64,000 nt of DNA from the NCBI RefSeq assembly GCF_000336575.1, contig NZ_AOPO01000002.1, forward strand, positions 248,006-312,005, in the 5' to 3' direction. Below are positions 39,628-49,531 of this stretch, one piece after another (positions within the stretch are counted from its first letter, which is position 1; each line of letters begins with the position of its first letter). The translations under genes and the position numbers were made by a program. The notes below the pieces were generated by a model that searched no databases, had not been told where the DNA came from, and saw only the letters and a list, made by a program, of their open reading frames with translations. Source of the DNA: Vreelandella titanicae BH1 (GTDB lineage Bacteria; Pseudomonadota; Gammaproteobacteria; Pseudomonadales; Halomonadaceae).

Positions 39628-40656
39628 TTAGGCTGACAGCAACACTTTAATTGCATTTTCTGAAGAAGCACGCGAAAAAATATCATAGGCTTCCTCGATC
39701 TCTTTCAAGGCGAACCGATGGGTGATTAGGCTCTTCGCTTCAATGCCACCTGCCTCCAGGAAACGCATCAATACTGGAATGGTATTGGTGTTCACCAGCC
39801 CAGTGCGCACGGTAACGTTTTTGATCCATAAGTCCTCGATTCGAAATTCAACGCTGCGGCCATGCACCCCGATATTGGCAAGGCGACCACCGGGACGCAA
39901 TATGCGCTGGCAGGTATCAAACGACTCGGGAATTCCTACGGCTTCCATCGCTACATCGACGCCTTCACTATCCGTGAGCTTCATTATTGTTTCGACCGGG
40001 TCAGCACTGACGGTATCGGTAGCTCCTAACTGACGTGCCACGGCTAGACGGTTTTCGTCGGGATCTACCATGATAATACGTGCGGGTGAGTAGAAACGGG
40101 AGGTGAGTAGGGCCGCCAAGCCGATCGGCCCGGCACCGACGATGGCCACGGTATCGCCGAGTTTAACTCCGCCATTGAGTGCGCCAATTTCATGACCGGT
40201 TGGCAGGATATCGCTCAGCATAAGTGCGGCGGCAGGATCGAGCCCCGGCGGCAAGTGGTAGAGACTGTTGTCGGCATGCGGGATGCGTACGAATTCTGCC
40301 TGGGTGCCATCAATTTTATGCCCCAGAATCCAGCCTCCATCGCGGCAATGCGCATACATTCCTTGCTTACAGTAGTCGCAATGTCCGCAAGAGGTGATGC
40401 AGGAGATAAGTACTTGATCTCCTGGCTTGAGGCTACTCACGCTATCACCTACTTTTTCTATGATACCGATTCCTTCGTGGCCCAGAGTGCGACCAGCTTC
40501 GACTGTAGGAACATCTCCTTTAAGGATGTGCAGGTCAGTCCCGCAAATGGTGGTTTGCGTTATCCTTACAAGAGCATCGGTGGGAGTCTCGATTATAGGC
40601 CGGGGCTTCTCTTTCCACTTCCGTTTCCCTACTCCTTCATAAACAAGTGCTTTCAT
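39628..40656 (-). CDS. Zinc-dependent alcohol dehydrogenase (MDR family)
   Basis: A 342-residue medium-chain dehydrogenase. Catalytic zinc ligands are C38 (T-I-C-G-T-D), H and E in G-H-E-G, with the structural zinc Cys set C-G-H-C-D-Y-C...C at ~92-108. The NAD(P) loop is G-A-G-P-I-G near 172-177. It is nearest in type to bacterial isopropanol/sorbitol-type dehydrogenases. It runs opposite to the second alcohol dehydrogenase at 41996. Confidence 0.9.
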   Translation of the reverse strand: MKALVYEGVGKRKWKEKPRPIIETPTDALVRITQTTICGTDLHILKGDVPTVEAGRTLGHEGIGIIEKVGDSVSSLKPGDQVLISCITSCGHCDYCKQGMYAHCRDGGWILGHKIDGTQAEFVRIPHADNSLYHLPPGLDPAAALMLSDILPTGHEIGALNGGVKLGDTVAIVGAGPIGLAALLTSRFYSPARIIMVDPDENRLAVARQLGATDTVSADPVETIMKLTDSEGVDVAMEAVGIPESFDTCQRILRPGGRLANIGVHGRSVEFRIEDLWIKNVTVRTGLVNTNTIPVLMRFLEAGGIEAKSLITHRFALKEIEEAYDIFSRASSENAIKVLLSA

Positions 40657-41017
40657 CGTTTATTCCTCCTATGCAGACAATTGCTAGGGATCTCGCAATA
40701 GCTTTCAAAGAGTATAGATAATATAGGTGCACAAAAACTTGACCGTTGTCAGCTTTATAGCTTTGTTTTTTTATGCGTGTATGGTTGTTATAAAACCGGC
40801 AGCTTAAATAGCTAAGACTTGATTAGCACTACAAGGGTGAAGTTTGAGTTATTGGCTAATGGTAATGGTGGATGTTCTTTTGAGGAGTATTAATTTCTTA
40901 ATGCCGTGATGAAAAATTGACAGAGATCATAGAAAATGAGCTTTCTCTCACACTAGGATGCCTCCTGAAAAACAGCCTAATGTTGGGCTATTTCTACATG
41001 GTGAGAGGGCTTTATTG
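40657..41017. other. Divergent intergenic region
   Basis: No gene is seen. It carries an FNR-box-like site (40917-40930) and AT-rich sequence suitable for two divergent promoters. Confidence 0.4.
40917..40930. promoter_or_regulatory. FNR/Anr-box-like site
   Basis: TTGACAGAGATCAT matches TTGAT-N4-ATCAA at 8 of 10 positions, about 88 bases before the ATG at 41018. Confidence 0.35.
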
Positions 41018-41518
41018 ATGGATAACTTGACAGCACTTAATTTTCTGCCGCAAGACCAGCTGAACTTAGCATATTTGCACGAAGTACGTGAGTTAAATCG
41101 CTACCGAGGCTTGGCATTGAGTTTTCTACCCTTTGATCCACCCATTAGTCGTTTGATGGATGCGATTGGTATGGAGTGTGTGCACAGACTTTGTAGTTTG
41201 CAGGAAGTGGCTAGCCAAATGGATCTTGGTGCTTGCGTGAGTGCTAATCAGCAAAAGGAACCTCCATTTTTCAATAAAGTTAGTAAGCACTTCTTCGTTG
41301 TGGATGAAAATATGGGGCATCACCTGCTAGTGAATGCCGAAAAAGCCGCTGAAGCGACGAGTGCTTTCTTTGGTTGGATGCTGGAAACGAATGCTACACC
41401 TGAATTGCACCAGCCTTTATTCGACTTTGTGACACAGAAAACGAAAGAGTGTTTTGTGCTTCGGGAGTGCCAAGAACAGTGGAGAGTAGGCTCTTCTGAG
41501 CTAAATCTTGCGATGTGA
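41018..41518 (+). CDS. Hypothetical helical protein, ferritin-like
   Basis: A protein of about 166 residues from ATG 41018, which has GAGAGG nine bases upstream. An ATG at 40958 would add 20 residues but lacks a ribosome binding site. Helices with Y-L-H-E-V-R-E-L-N-R-Y and M-E-C-V-H-R give a ferritin-like look, and it may be related to the protein at 38602. No family is recognised with confidence. An FNR-like box lies upstream. Confidence 0.6.
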   Translation: MDNLTALNFLPQDQLNLAYLHEVRELNRYRGLALSFLPFDPPISRLMDAIGMECVHRLCSLQEVASQMDLGACVSANQQKEPPFFNKVSKHFFVVDENMGHHLLVNAEKAAEATSAFFGWMLETNATPELHQPLFDFVTQKTKECFVLRECQEQWRVGSSELNLAM

Positions 41519-41995
41519 TTAAAACGCCGCTTTCACGCATGGTATATTCATGCATTAGAGCATATGTGGCCACGTAAAAGCGGCATACCTCCCAAAACAG
41601 CTCGTTTGTTAAGACGCTATGAAAGATGTCTCACTATCGGCTGGTATTTTTGATTCAGGAGCGTTTTAAAATCTGCGCCTTTAATATCAAGGCTGTATTT
41701 AATAGGTATTTTTATTTGAGCGATAAGGTGTTGTTTTACTTCCTTATGTTGAGTGGACTGCTATGAAAAAGCGGGCGCTGTCGAGGCAGTTTGATTGCGC
41801 TAGATCAATATTATTATGAATAAGTGATTTTATTTGCTTGATGAGCTTTTCTTCACGGGACTTTACGCTATAACTATCCATAGATTTCTAGTAGTGACTA
41901 TGAGCAAAGGAGTGGTTTGTACACAAAAGCAGCATACGAAACCAGCTAAGAAAAAGGTAACGAAAATTGGTGTTTACGGTGCTTAGGGACGTCGC
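41519..41995. other. Intergenic region upstream of the adh-pat operon
   Basis: No gene recognised. An imperfect inverted repeat (GCCGCTTT.../AAAGCGGC, 41524-41584) could form a long hairpin but lacks a T-tract. An FNR-like site is present at 41795-41808. Confidence 0.4.
41795..41808. promoter_or_regulatory. FNR/Anr-box-like site before adh-pat
   Basis: TTGCGCTAGATCAA matches the box at 8 of 10 positions. It shares TTGC-N-CTAGATCAA with the site before hsp20 (51530-51543), differing at one base only. Confidence 0.4.
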
Positions 41996-43018
41996 ATGAA
42001 GGTCATGGTGCTTGAGCAACAGGGTGGATCGTTGCAATGTCAGGAAAGGCCCATTCCTACGCCGGGAAAGGGGCAGGTACTGCTGAAAGTTGAAGCGTGC
42101 GCCGTGTGTCGCACCGACCTGCATCTGCTTGACGGAGAGCTGCCGGACATCCGTTATCCGATTGTTCCTGGGCACGAAATTATTGGTCGTGTTGTTAAGT
42201 GCGGCCCTGGTGTAGTGCTAGAGAAGGGAGTACGCCTGGGCGTTCCTTGGCTAGGGTATAGCTGCGGTAAATGCCGCTACTGTTTGCACGGGAAGGAGAA
42301 CCTTTGTGATCAGGCGCGTTTTACCGGGTACCAGATAGATGGTGGCTTTGCTGAATATACCTTAGCGGATCATCGCTTCTGCTTTTCTATCAGTTCCCAC
42401 TATAGCGCTGCTGAAGCAGCCCCACTGATGTGTGCTGGCCTGATTGGCTATCGTTCTCTGGTTATGTGTGGCAATGACCTGCAGCGTCTCGGTATTTATG
42501 GCTTTGGCGCGGCGGCACATATTGTGGCCCAGGTCGCAAAATGGCAGGGCATGGAAGTGTACGCCTTTACTCGCCCAGGGGATGAAGTGTCTCAACGATT
42601 TGCGCAGTACCTGGGGGCGACATGGGTAGGTAGCTCTGAACAGTTGCCGGAAGCGCCACTGGATGCCGCTATCATTTTCGCACCTGTGGGAGAGCTGATA
42701 CCCCTTGCACTTCGTGCCGTGCGCAAAGGGGGAGTCGTTGTCTGTGGCGGTATACATATGAGTGACATTCCCTCTTTTCCGTATGCGCTGCTTTGGGGAG
42801 AGCGGCAGTTGCGCTCGGTAGCCAATCTGACTCGCCAGGACGGTAGGGCGTTTTTATCACTGGCCTCTGAGGCGATGATCCAGACCAGGACAGTTTGCTA
42901 CCCGCTCCACGCCGCTAATGACGCACTGAAGGATCTCAGGGAAGGCAAGCTGACCGGAGCTGCCGTGTTGGTGATGGGGCCATCCCTGGCATCGGAGATG
43001 TTAGATGTCGATTCGTAA
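41996..43018 (+). CDS. Zinc-dependent alcohol dehydrogenase (MDR family), second copy
   Basis: A 340-residue dehydrogenase with C-R-T-D (C38), G-H-E (60s), and a four-Cys structural site C-G-K-C-R-Y-C...C (~90-105). The nucleotide loop reads G-F-G-A-A-A rather than the usual G-x-G-x-x-G, an odd last residue. It overlaps the pat gene by 14 bases, so the two are co-translated: an acetaldehyde/alcohol and acetyl-CoA linked pair. Confidence 0.88.
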   Translation: MKVMVLEQQGGSLQCQERPIPTPGKGQVLLKVEACAVCRTDLHLLDGELPDIRYPIVPGHEIIGRVVKCGPGVVLEKGVRLGVPWLGYSCGKCRYCLHGKENLCDQARFTGYQIDGGFAEYTLADHRFCFSISSHYSAAEAAPLMCAGLIGYRSLVMCGNDLQRLGIYGFGAAAHIVAQVAKWQGMEVYAFTRPGDEVSQRFAQYLGATWVGSSEQLPEAPLDAAIIFAPVGELIPLALRAVRKGGVVVCGGIHMSDIPSFPYALLWGERQLRSVANLTRQDGRAFLSLASEAMIQTRTVCYPLHAANDALKDLREGKLTGAAVLVMGPSLASEMLDVDS

Positions 43019-45671
43019 TTTGGATGCCCTGTTTTCACCTAGTACGATCGCTTTGATTGGCGCCAGTAACCGCCCCGGTTCTGTGGGGGCGGTACTGGCA
43101 CGCAATCTTTTTGATGCTGGTTTTGCCGGGCCTGTCCTAACGGTCAATCTACGGGAGAGAGCGATCCGCTCGACCCTCAACTACCACACCGTGAGTGAGC
43201 TGCCGCTGGTTCCCGACTTGGCCATTATTGCAACGCCGCCAGATACGGTTCCTGGTCTTATACGCGAACTCGGCGAACGTGGATGTCGGGCTGTCGTGGT
43301 CATTACAGCTGGCTTCGGCGAAGGCGATTATGCCGATGGAAAAGTACTCAAACAGACGATGCTTGACGCGGCCAAGCCTTACTTGATGCGCATTGTTGGC
43401 CCTAACTGTCTGGGCATTTTAGCCCCCCATCGGGGGATCAACGCCAGCTTTGCGCATATCATGCCCCAAAAAGGCGATGTGGCCTTTGTGACGCAGTCTG
43501 GCGCGGTGGCGACCTCTATCCTCGATTGGGCGGCAGCACGGGGAATCGGCTTTTCGCATGTAGTGTCTCTGGGTTCGATGAGCGATGTCGATTTCGGCGA
43601 TATGCTCGACTACTTAGCCCTTGACCCTAAGACGCATTCCATCCTGCTGTATGTCGAAGCCATTACTGAGGCACGCAAATTTCTCTCGGCGGCCCGAATG
43701 GCTTCTCGTACCAAGCCTGTAGTGGTGGTTAAGGCAGGGCGTAGCGATGCGGGGGCCAAGGCTGCATTGTCGCATACCGGAGCGCTGGCAGGTGCTGATG
43801 CCGTTTACGATGCAGCGTTTCGGCGTGCTGGGATGCTGCGCGTCAAAACACTCGATGAACTATTTCAAGCGGCAGGTACGTTGGCCACAGGGGCTCGCGT
43901 GAAAGGCGACCGGCTAGCCATTCTCACCAACGGTGGCGGCGTTGGTGTGCTTGCAGTCGATGAGTTGGCTGACATGCATGGCCGTCTTGCCGAGCTTTCC
44001 GAAGACGCGTTAGCGCGTCTGAATCATCTTCTGCCACCTGCATGGTCCCATGCCAATCCGGTCGATATTCTCGGTGATGCGCCAGGGGCACTTTACGCCG
44101 GCGCACTCGAAACTTTGATGAATGAGAAGGAAGCGGATGCGATTCTGGTCATGAATTGCCCGACAGCGGTCGCCGATAGCTTGGACGCTGCCCAGGCAGT
44201 GGTGGATACTCTGGGCTCACAGCGGACAGCCGTCCTCACTTGTTGGCTGGGTGAAGGTGCACCGGCTAAAGCTCGCCATTTGTTTGCGGCACACAACATT
44301 CCAAGTTACGAAACACCCGAGCAGGCCATTCGGGCCTTCGGACATCTGTTTAGTTACTGGCGAAACCAGCAAACATTAAGGGAAACGCCGCCGCCTCTTT
44401 TTAACAACAGTACTATCGATAAGAGTAGTGCGGATGCTGTGATTGACCGCGTACTGGAAGATGGGCGGAGTGTTCTAACGGAGCCAGAGGCGGTGGCCGT
44501 GCTATCAGCTTATGGCATTCCAACCGTCTCTGCTATCACGGTGCATACCCCGGAAGAGGCGAGTGAGGCAGCAAAACGGATTGGCTTTCCGGTGGTATTG
44601 AAAATCCTGTCGCGAGACATTTCGCATAAGTCGGATAGTGGCGGCGTGCAATTGAATCTTGCCTCGCCTGGTGCGGTGAAGCAGGCTGCTGAAGACATAC
44701 TTGTGTCTATTCGCCAAGTAATGTCTGAGGCGCGATTAGATGGATTTAGTGTACAGCCGATGATTCGTCGTCCTGGCGCACATGAGCTGATCTTAGGTAT
44801 CGCTGAAGATAGCATTTTTGGTCCAATCATACTGTTTGGCCAGGGAGGAACGGCCGTTGAACTGATAGGTGATCGTGTGATTGGCCTCCCGCCTCTCAAC
44901 CCGCTGTTAGCGCAGGAAATGATCCAGGCGACACGTATCTCAAAGTTGCTACGTGGCTATCGTGATCGGCCTGCGGCTGATCTTGAGGCGGTTACGCTCA
45001 CTCTTATCAAATTGTCACAGTTGGTCATTGATTTGGAGCGCGTGGTCGAACTGGATATTAACCCGTTGCTGGCCGATACCTCTGGGGTGCTTGCCCTAGA
45101 TGCACGTATTGTGGTCAGGGCCGAGCGTGATCAGCGGCGCCCGCTGGCTATTCGTCCCTACCCACAGCAGCTTGAGCAAACGATAGAAACACGCAGTGGT
45201 CAGCGCTACAGCCTGCGACCTATTCGCCCCGAAGATGAGAGTGCATTGGTCGATATGCTGCGTCACTCTTCCCCTGATGATGTGAGGCTGCGCTTCTTTG
45301 CTGCCATTCGAGGGTTTGATCACGCCTTTGCTGCTCGCCTGACTCAAATCGATTATGACCGGGAAATGGCCTTTATAGCGATGCCATTTGGCAAGCAGGA
45401 TATCGCGGGAGTGGTTCGTTTATCTTCGGATCCCGACAATGAAAAAGCGGAGTTTGCGATCATGGTGCGTAGTGATATGAAGGGGATCGGGCTTGGCTAT
45501 CGGCTTATGCAGCAGATGATTGATTATGCTCGTGCTGCCGGCATTCAGCAGGTGTTTGCCGATGTCCTGAGAGAGAACCATGCCATGCGGGACATGGCCA
45601 AAGAATTTGGTTTTATAGTTCAGCCCGGCCGCGATGAAGTCGATACCGTGACGGTGGCGCTCAAGCTGTAA
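43005..45671 (+). CDS. pat: Pat-type protein acetyltransferase / ADP-forming acyl-CoA synthetase-like
   Basis: An 888-residue protein. The N-terminal CoA-binding Rossmann domain (I-A-L-I-G-A-S-N-R-P-G-S-V-G, 15-28) and succinyl-CoA-synthetase-like domains are followed by an ATP-grasp domain (~485-700). A C-terminal GNAT domain (~715-888, with G-I-G-L-G-Y-R-L at ~829-836) completes it. This is the layout of Pat/YfiQ, which acetylates lysines of central enzymes such as Acs. It is preceded by an alcohol dehydrogenase and followed by a P-type ATPase, probably one operon. Confidence 0.92.
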   Translation: MSIRNLDALFSPSTIALIGASNRPGSVGAVLARNLFDAGFAGPVLTVNLRERAIRSTLNYHTVSELPLVPDLAIIATPPDTVPGLIRELGERGCRAVVVITAGFGEGDYADGKVLKQTMLDAAKPYLMRIVGPNCLGILAPHRGINASFAHIMPQKGDVAFVTQSGAVATSILDWAAARGIGFSHVVSLGSMSDVDFGDMLDYLALDPKTHSILLYVEAITEARKFLSAARMASRTKPVVVVKAGRSDAGAKAALSHTGALAGADAVYDAAFRRAGMLRVKTLDELFQAAGTLATGARVKGDRLAILTNGGGVGVLAVDELADMHGRLAELSEDALARLNHLLPPAWSHANPVDILGDAPGALYAGALETLMNEKEADAILVMNCPTAVADSLDAAQAVVDTLGSQRTAVLTCWLGEGAPAKARHLFAAHNIPSYETPEQAIRAFGHLFSYWRNQQTLRETPPPLFNNSTIDKSSADAVIDRVLEDGRSVLTEPEAVAVLSAYGIPTVSAITVHTPEEASEAAKRIGFPVVLKILSRDISHKSDSGGVQLNLASPGAVKQAAEDILVSIRQVMSEARLDGFSVQPMIRRPGAHELILGIAEDSIFGPIILFGQGGTAVELIGDRVIGLPPLNPLLAQEMIQATRISKLLRGYRDRPAADLEAVTLTLIKLSQLVIDLERVVELDINPLLADTSGVLALDARIVVRAERDQRRPLAIRPYPQQLEQTIETRSGQRYSLRPIRPEDESALVDMLRHSSPDDVRLRFFAAIRGFDHAFAARLTQIDYDREMAFIAMPFGKQDIAGVVRLSSDPDNEKAEFAIMVRSDMKGIGLGYRLMQQMIDYARAAGIQQVFADVLRENHAMRDMAKEFGFIVQPGRDEVDTVTVALKL

Positions 45672-45716
45672 CGGTGATTGCTTATTCCTTTTGAGTACGT
45701 CTGCCAGGGAGACAGG

Positions 45717-48455
45717 ATGGAGACGCCGACTGTTAAACGAGATACTGTTTCTCCATTGGTTTCACCGCCCAGCGATGCCCATACCAAGCGAAGCGAGGAT
45801 GTTCTTGCGGCGCTAGGAACCTCAACCGCCGGGCTTGCAGTGGGTGACGCGAAGCAGCGCCTCGTTATTTTTGGAAGTAATCGGTTGCCAAAGGTGGCCG
45901 GTCGACATCCATTGTTTCGTCTTCTTGCCCAGTTTCATAACGCATTGATCTATTTTCTGTTGGCGGCAGCGCTTGCCGCTTCGCTGCTAGGGCATTTCGT
46001 TGACTCTGCGGTTATTGCTGCGGTGGTTTTGGTCAATGCCCTGGTTGGATTTATTCAGGAAGGTAAGGCCGAAAAGGCGCTGAGCGCGATCCACAATCTT
46101 ATCGCTCCCCACGCCTATCTGGTAAGAGAGGGAAGGCGAGTCAAGGTACCCGTGGAAGAGATTGTACTTGGAGATATCGTGTCACTTGAGCCAGGGGATC
46201 GGGTACCTGCTGATCTGCGGCTTATTCGTACGAGTGCTTTGCGTATCGAAGAGGCCATTCTGACGGGCGAGTCGGTGGCGGCAGAAAAGCGGGAAACACC
46301 AGCGCCCAAGGACGCTGCATTAGGTGACCGGCACTCAATGGCCTATTCCGGGACGCTGGTGGCTACAGGGCAGGCGATGGGTGTCGTTGTGGCAACGGGC
46401 GGCGCTACGGAAATCGGGCGCATCAGTGCTTTGCTGCGTGAAGTACAACCATTGACCACACCGCTGCTGCGCCAGATTAACCATTTTGGGGTGTGGTTTA
46501 CCTGGATCACACTGGCGGTGGCGGTCTTACTATTTGCCTTTGCGGTATTGGTACGTGGCTATGCTTGGCCGGACGCGCTGATAGCTGTCGTTGCCCTGGC
46601 AGTGGGGGCTATTCCTGAAGGCTTGCCAGCGGTCATCACCATTACATTGGCTATCGGCGTACAGCGCATGGCGCGTCGTCATGCAGCGATCCGGCAGCTA
46701 CCGGCGGTGGAAACACTAGGCGCTACTTCGGTCATCTGTTCAGACAAGACCGGCACCCTGACGCGTAACGAGATGACGGTGCGACGGCTGGAAGTCCCTC
46801 ATGGTCGGTACACGGTGACAGGCTCGGGTTATGTGCCGGAAGGGCGGCTGGAAGCTGCTTCTACAGATGACGCTGCTGCGGATAAACAGCGGCTAGAGAG
46901 TGGTTGTTTAGTGCTATCGGGAGTGCTGTGCAACGATGCCCAGTTGAACCAGGAAAATGGTGCCTGGCATGTGATGGGCGATCCGATGGAAGGTGCGCTG
47001 GTGGCGTTGGCCATTAAAGCTGGTTTGGAGCCGGAGCTAACCCGCCATGAATGGCCGCGAATTGATGAGATCCCCTTTGATGCTAATCATCGCTTTATGG
47101 CCACCCTTCATCGCCATTCATCAGGCGATGGTCGGATTTTTGTCAAGGGCGCCCCCGATGAACTAATGCAGCGATGTGTCGCCCAGATAGATGGTGAAGG
47201 GACGGCATCGCTAGATCAAGACGCCTGGGGCGCCAAGGTCGCGAACGCAGCCTCTCAGGGAGAAAGAGTGCTCGGCTTTGCCGTTAAAGCAGTAGCTCCA
47301 GGTGCTGATAAGCTAGCTTTTTCCGACCTGGATGGGCTCGTCTTCATTGGCCTGATAGGGTTTATCGACCCTCCGCGCGAGGAGGCGGTGGCCGCCATTA
47401 AAGAATGCCATTCCGCGGGTATTGCGGTGAAAATGATTACCGGTGATCACGCTGAGACAGCAGCGGCGATTGCGCGGCAGCTAGGATTTGGAGAAGATCC
47501 ACACGTCTTGACTGGGCGTGAACTTGATGGCATTTCAGACGCTGACCTTCCTGCTATCGTGAACGAAACCAGTGTTTTTGCTCGCACCAACCCTGAACAC
47601 AAACTGCGTATCGTTCGTGCCCTGCAGTCGACGGGGGCAATCGTGGCCATGACCGGCGATGGCGTCAATGATGCGCCGTCGTTGAAGCAGGCAAATGTCG
47701 GCGTTGGGATGGGGCATAAAGGCACTGATGCGGCGAAAGAGGCCTCTCAAATGGTCTTGCTGGATGATAACTTCGCCTCTATCGTCGCTGCGGTGAACGA
47801 AGGTCGAGTTGTCTATGACAATATCCGCAAAGTAACCGCGTGGACACTACCCACTAATGGCGGTGAGGTATTGGCGGTCATTGCCGCTATCCTGTTTAAC
47901 TTCTCCATGCCGATGTCTGCGGTGCAAATTTTGTGGATTAATCTTGTTACAGCGGGCACCCTTGGCCTAGCTCTAGCGTTCGAACCGGCAGAACCCAATG
48001 TCATGCAGCGCCGTCCCAGGCCTGCTAATCAAGGGTTGCTGACACCTTTTCTGATCTGGCGGGTAGCGCTTGTTTCGTTCCTTTTTCTAGCAGCGGTGCT
48101 GGGCGTATTTTTTTACTCACTGGGGCGTGGGGATGAGCTGCCGATGGCTCGCACCTTGGTGGTCAATTTGATCGTCGTATTGGAAATTTTCTATCTATTT
48201 AATGTGCGCTATCTACACTACACCTCATTTAGTTGGCAGGGGTTACTGGGCACCCCCGCTGTGCTGTCTGCTGTCGCTGTGGTGATAGTTGCTCAGGCGA
48301 TGTTTACCTACTGGCCTGCTATGCAAGCCCTTTTCGATACTCAGCCGTTAACATTTTTGGATGGCGTATTGGTCATCAGCATCGGCATGGTGATGATGAC
48401 TATATTGGAACTCGAGAAAATTGTGATGCGCCGAACAGGCTGGCTAAATCAATAA
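45717..48455 (+). CDS. P2-type cation-transporting ATPase
   Basis: A 912-residue P-type ATPase: T-G-E-S actuator loop, P-E-G-L-P in the fourth membrane helix, the phosphorylated Asp in S-D-K-T-G-T-L-T (~D343), and T-G-D-G-V-N-D-A-P. About ten membrane segments. The N-terminus and P-E-G-L-P place it with Ca2+/SERCA-like P2 ATPases, not the heavy-metal type. ATG 45717 has AGGGAG just upstream; the earlier TTG does not. The ion is not certain. Confidence 0.92.
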   Translation: METPTVKRDTVSPLVSPPSDAHTKRSEDVLAALGTSTAGLAVGDAKQRLVIFGSNRLPKVAGRHPLFRLLAQFHNALIYFLLAAALAASLLGHFVDSAVIAAVVLVNALVGFIQEGKAEKALSAIHNLIAPHAYLVREGRRVKVPVEEIVLGDIVSLEPGDRVPADLRLIRTSALRIEEAILTGESVAAEKRETPAPKDAALGDRHSMAYSGTLVATGQAMGVVVATGGATEIGRISALLREVQPLTTPLLRQINHFGVWFTWITLAVAVLLFAFAVLVRGYAWPDALIAVVALAVGAIPEGLPAVITITLAIGVQRMARRHAAIRQLPAVETLGATSVICSDKTGTLTRNEMTVRRLEVPHGRYTVTGSGYVPEGRLEAASTDDAAADKQRLESGCLVLSGVLCNDAQLNQENGAWHVMGDPMEGALVALAIKAGLEPELTRHEWPRIDEIPFDANHRFMATLHRHSSGDGRIFVKGAPDELMQRCVAQIDGEGTASLDQDAWGAKVANAASQGERVLGFAVKAVAPGADKLAFSDLDGLVFIGLIGFIDPPREEAVAAIKECHSAGIAVKMITGDHAETAAAIARQLGFGEDPHVLTGRELDGISDADLPAIVNETSVFARTNPEHKLRIVRALQSTGAIVAMTGDGVNDAPSLKQANVGVGMGHKGTDAAKEASQMVLLDDNFASIVAAVNEGRVVYDNIRKVTAWTLPTNGGEVLAVIAAILFNFSMPMSAVQILWINLVTAGTLGLALAFEPAEPNVMQRRPRPANQGLLTPFLIWRVALVSFLFLAAVLGVFFYSLGRGDELPMARTLVVNLIVVLEIFYLFNVRYLHYTSFSWQGLLGTPAVLSAVAVVIVAQAMFTYWPAMQALFDTQPLTFLDGVLVISIGMVMMTILELEKIVMRRTGWLNQ

Positions 48456-48471
48456 ACAGAGGTAGGGGAGT

Positions 48472-49122
48472 GTGTCTAGGATTAAGCAAGTACGTGCTCG
48501 TCTGCTAACGCTTGATCCGTTTCCTGCATGGCTGTTTGTTGGATTTGTGCTGTTCTGGATATGGTTGGCCATAGCGCCTTATTACCGTTCAGATTGGCTA
48601 CTTGAAAATATTCTGGTGTTTGCCGCGGTGCCCGTATTGGGTTGGTTGTGGTATCAGGGTGGTGTCTCACGTCTGGCATGGTTAAGCATTTTTCTATTTT
48701 TGATATTTCATGAAGTTGGTGCTCATTATACCTATTCTGAAGTGCCCTATGACCGTTGGTTGAGAACCCTGCTTGGGTTTTCTCTGGACCAACGGTTTAG
48801 CTTTGAGCGTAATCAGTACGACCGCTGGGTACATTTCCTTTATGGACTGCTACTTTTTCCACTGATGGAAGATCTTGTGAAAAGACGCCTACTACCGGTG
48901 ATGCTGATTTTATCCCATTCGGCGTTTTATGAGATTGCTGAGTGGCTGGCGGTTGTACTCTTCCCAGGGGAATTGGGGGAATCATACCTAGGTGCCCAGG
49001 GAGATATTTGGGATGCACAGAAGGACATGGTTTTGGCACTTTTAGGAGCGTCCATAGCAAGCCTACTGAGTGTGACAGCACACTATTTCGTGACACCAAT
49101 TAACTCAAATTCAAATAAATAA
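48472..49122 (+). CDS. YjdF-like (DUF2238) inner-membrane protein
   Basis: A 216-residue protein from a GTG start, with five to six hydrophobic segments. Motifs include F-H-E-V-G-A-H-Y-T-Y, F-E-R-N-Q-Y-D-R-W-V-H-F-L-Y-G and D-I-W-D-A-Q-K-D-M, which define the DUF2238/YjdF family. Function unknown. It follows the P-type ATPase by 16 bases and so is probably in the same operon. Confidence 0.85.
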   Translation: MSRIKQVRARLLTLDPFPAWLFVGFVLFWIWLAIAPYYRSDWLLENILVFAAVPVLGWLWYQGGVSRLAWLSIFLFLIFHEVGAHYTYSEVPYDRWLRTLLGFSLDQRFSFERNQYDRWVHFLYGLLLFPLMEDLVKRRLLPVMLILSHSAFYEIAEWLAVVLFPGELGESYLGAQGDIWDAQKDMVLALLGASIASLLSVTAHYFVTPINSNSNK

Positions 49123-49531
49123 GCAGAGTGGTGAGTATGTGGAATTTTCTTCATAGATATCAATTGCATCATTGAAAGAAGAGGTAATGCGATGCGCGCT
49201 CATGTTTTTATTTCAGCAATAGCAGCCAACTTTGTAGGGTTAAGAAGGCGGCAGTACTCATGCCCATGAGCTGATAATATGCCTTGCTGTTGAAAACCGC
49301 TGATGAGTCGGCTGAGCGTTTCAATATTGCGAATGTAAGCTATATTAAAATCTTGCAAGCAGTGGTATGTATTTTACAGTGCCTCATTGGGATGTGGCGC
49401 AGTAAATATACAGGGATTTATAGGTAGTGAGAGATAGGGCGTGTAACGTTGAATATCGTTTAGCTCTGTGAGGCAGCCAGGATAAAAGAAACAAAGTGAC
49501 TAGCACCTTAATAGAACTAGCCATACAGGCG
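49123..49531. other. Gap with a Crp/Fnr gene scrap
   Basis: Apart from the regulator fragment at 49200-49345 nothing is recognised. It separates two converging transcripts (YjdF forward, phaC reverse). No clear terminator hairpin was found. Confidence 0.4.
49200..49345 (-). pseudogene. C-terminal fragment of a Crp/Fnr-family regulator
   Basis: The minus strand reads Y-I-R-N-I-E-T-L-S-R-L-I-S-G-F-Q-Q-Q-G-I followed by L-S-A-H-G-H and a stop at 49200-49202. This is the recognition helix and following wing of Fnr/Anr-type proteins (I-E-T-x-S-R-x-I-x-x-F). The frame is closed a short way upstream, so the sensor domain is gone. Confidence 0.7.
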
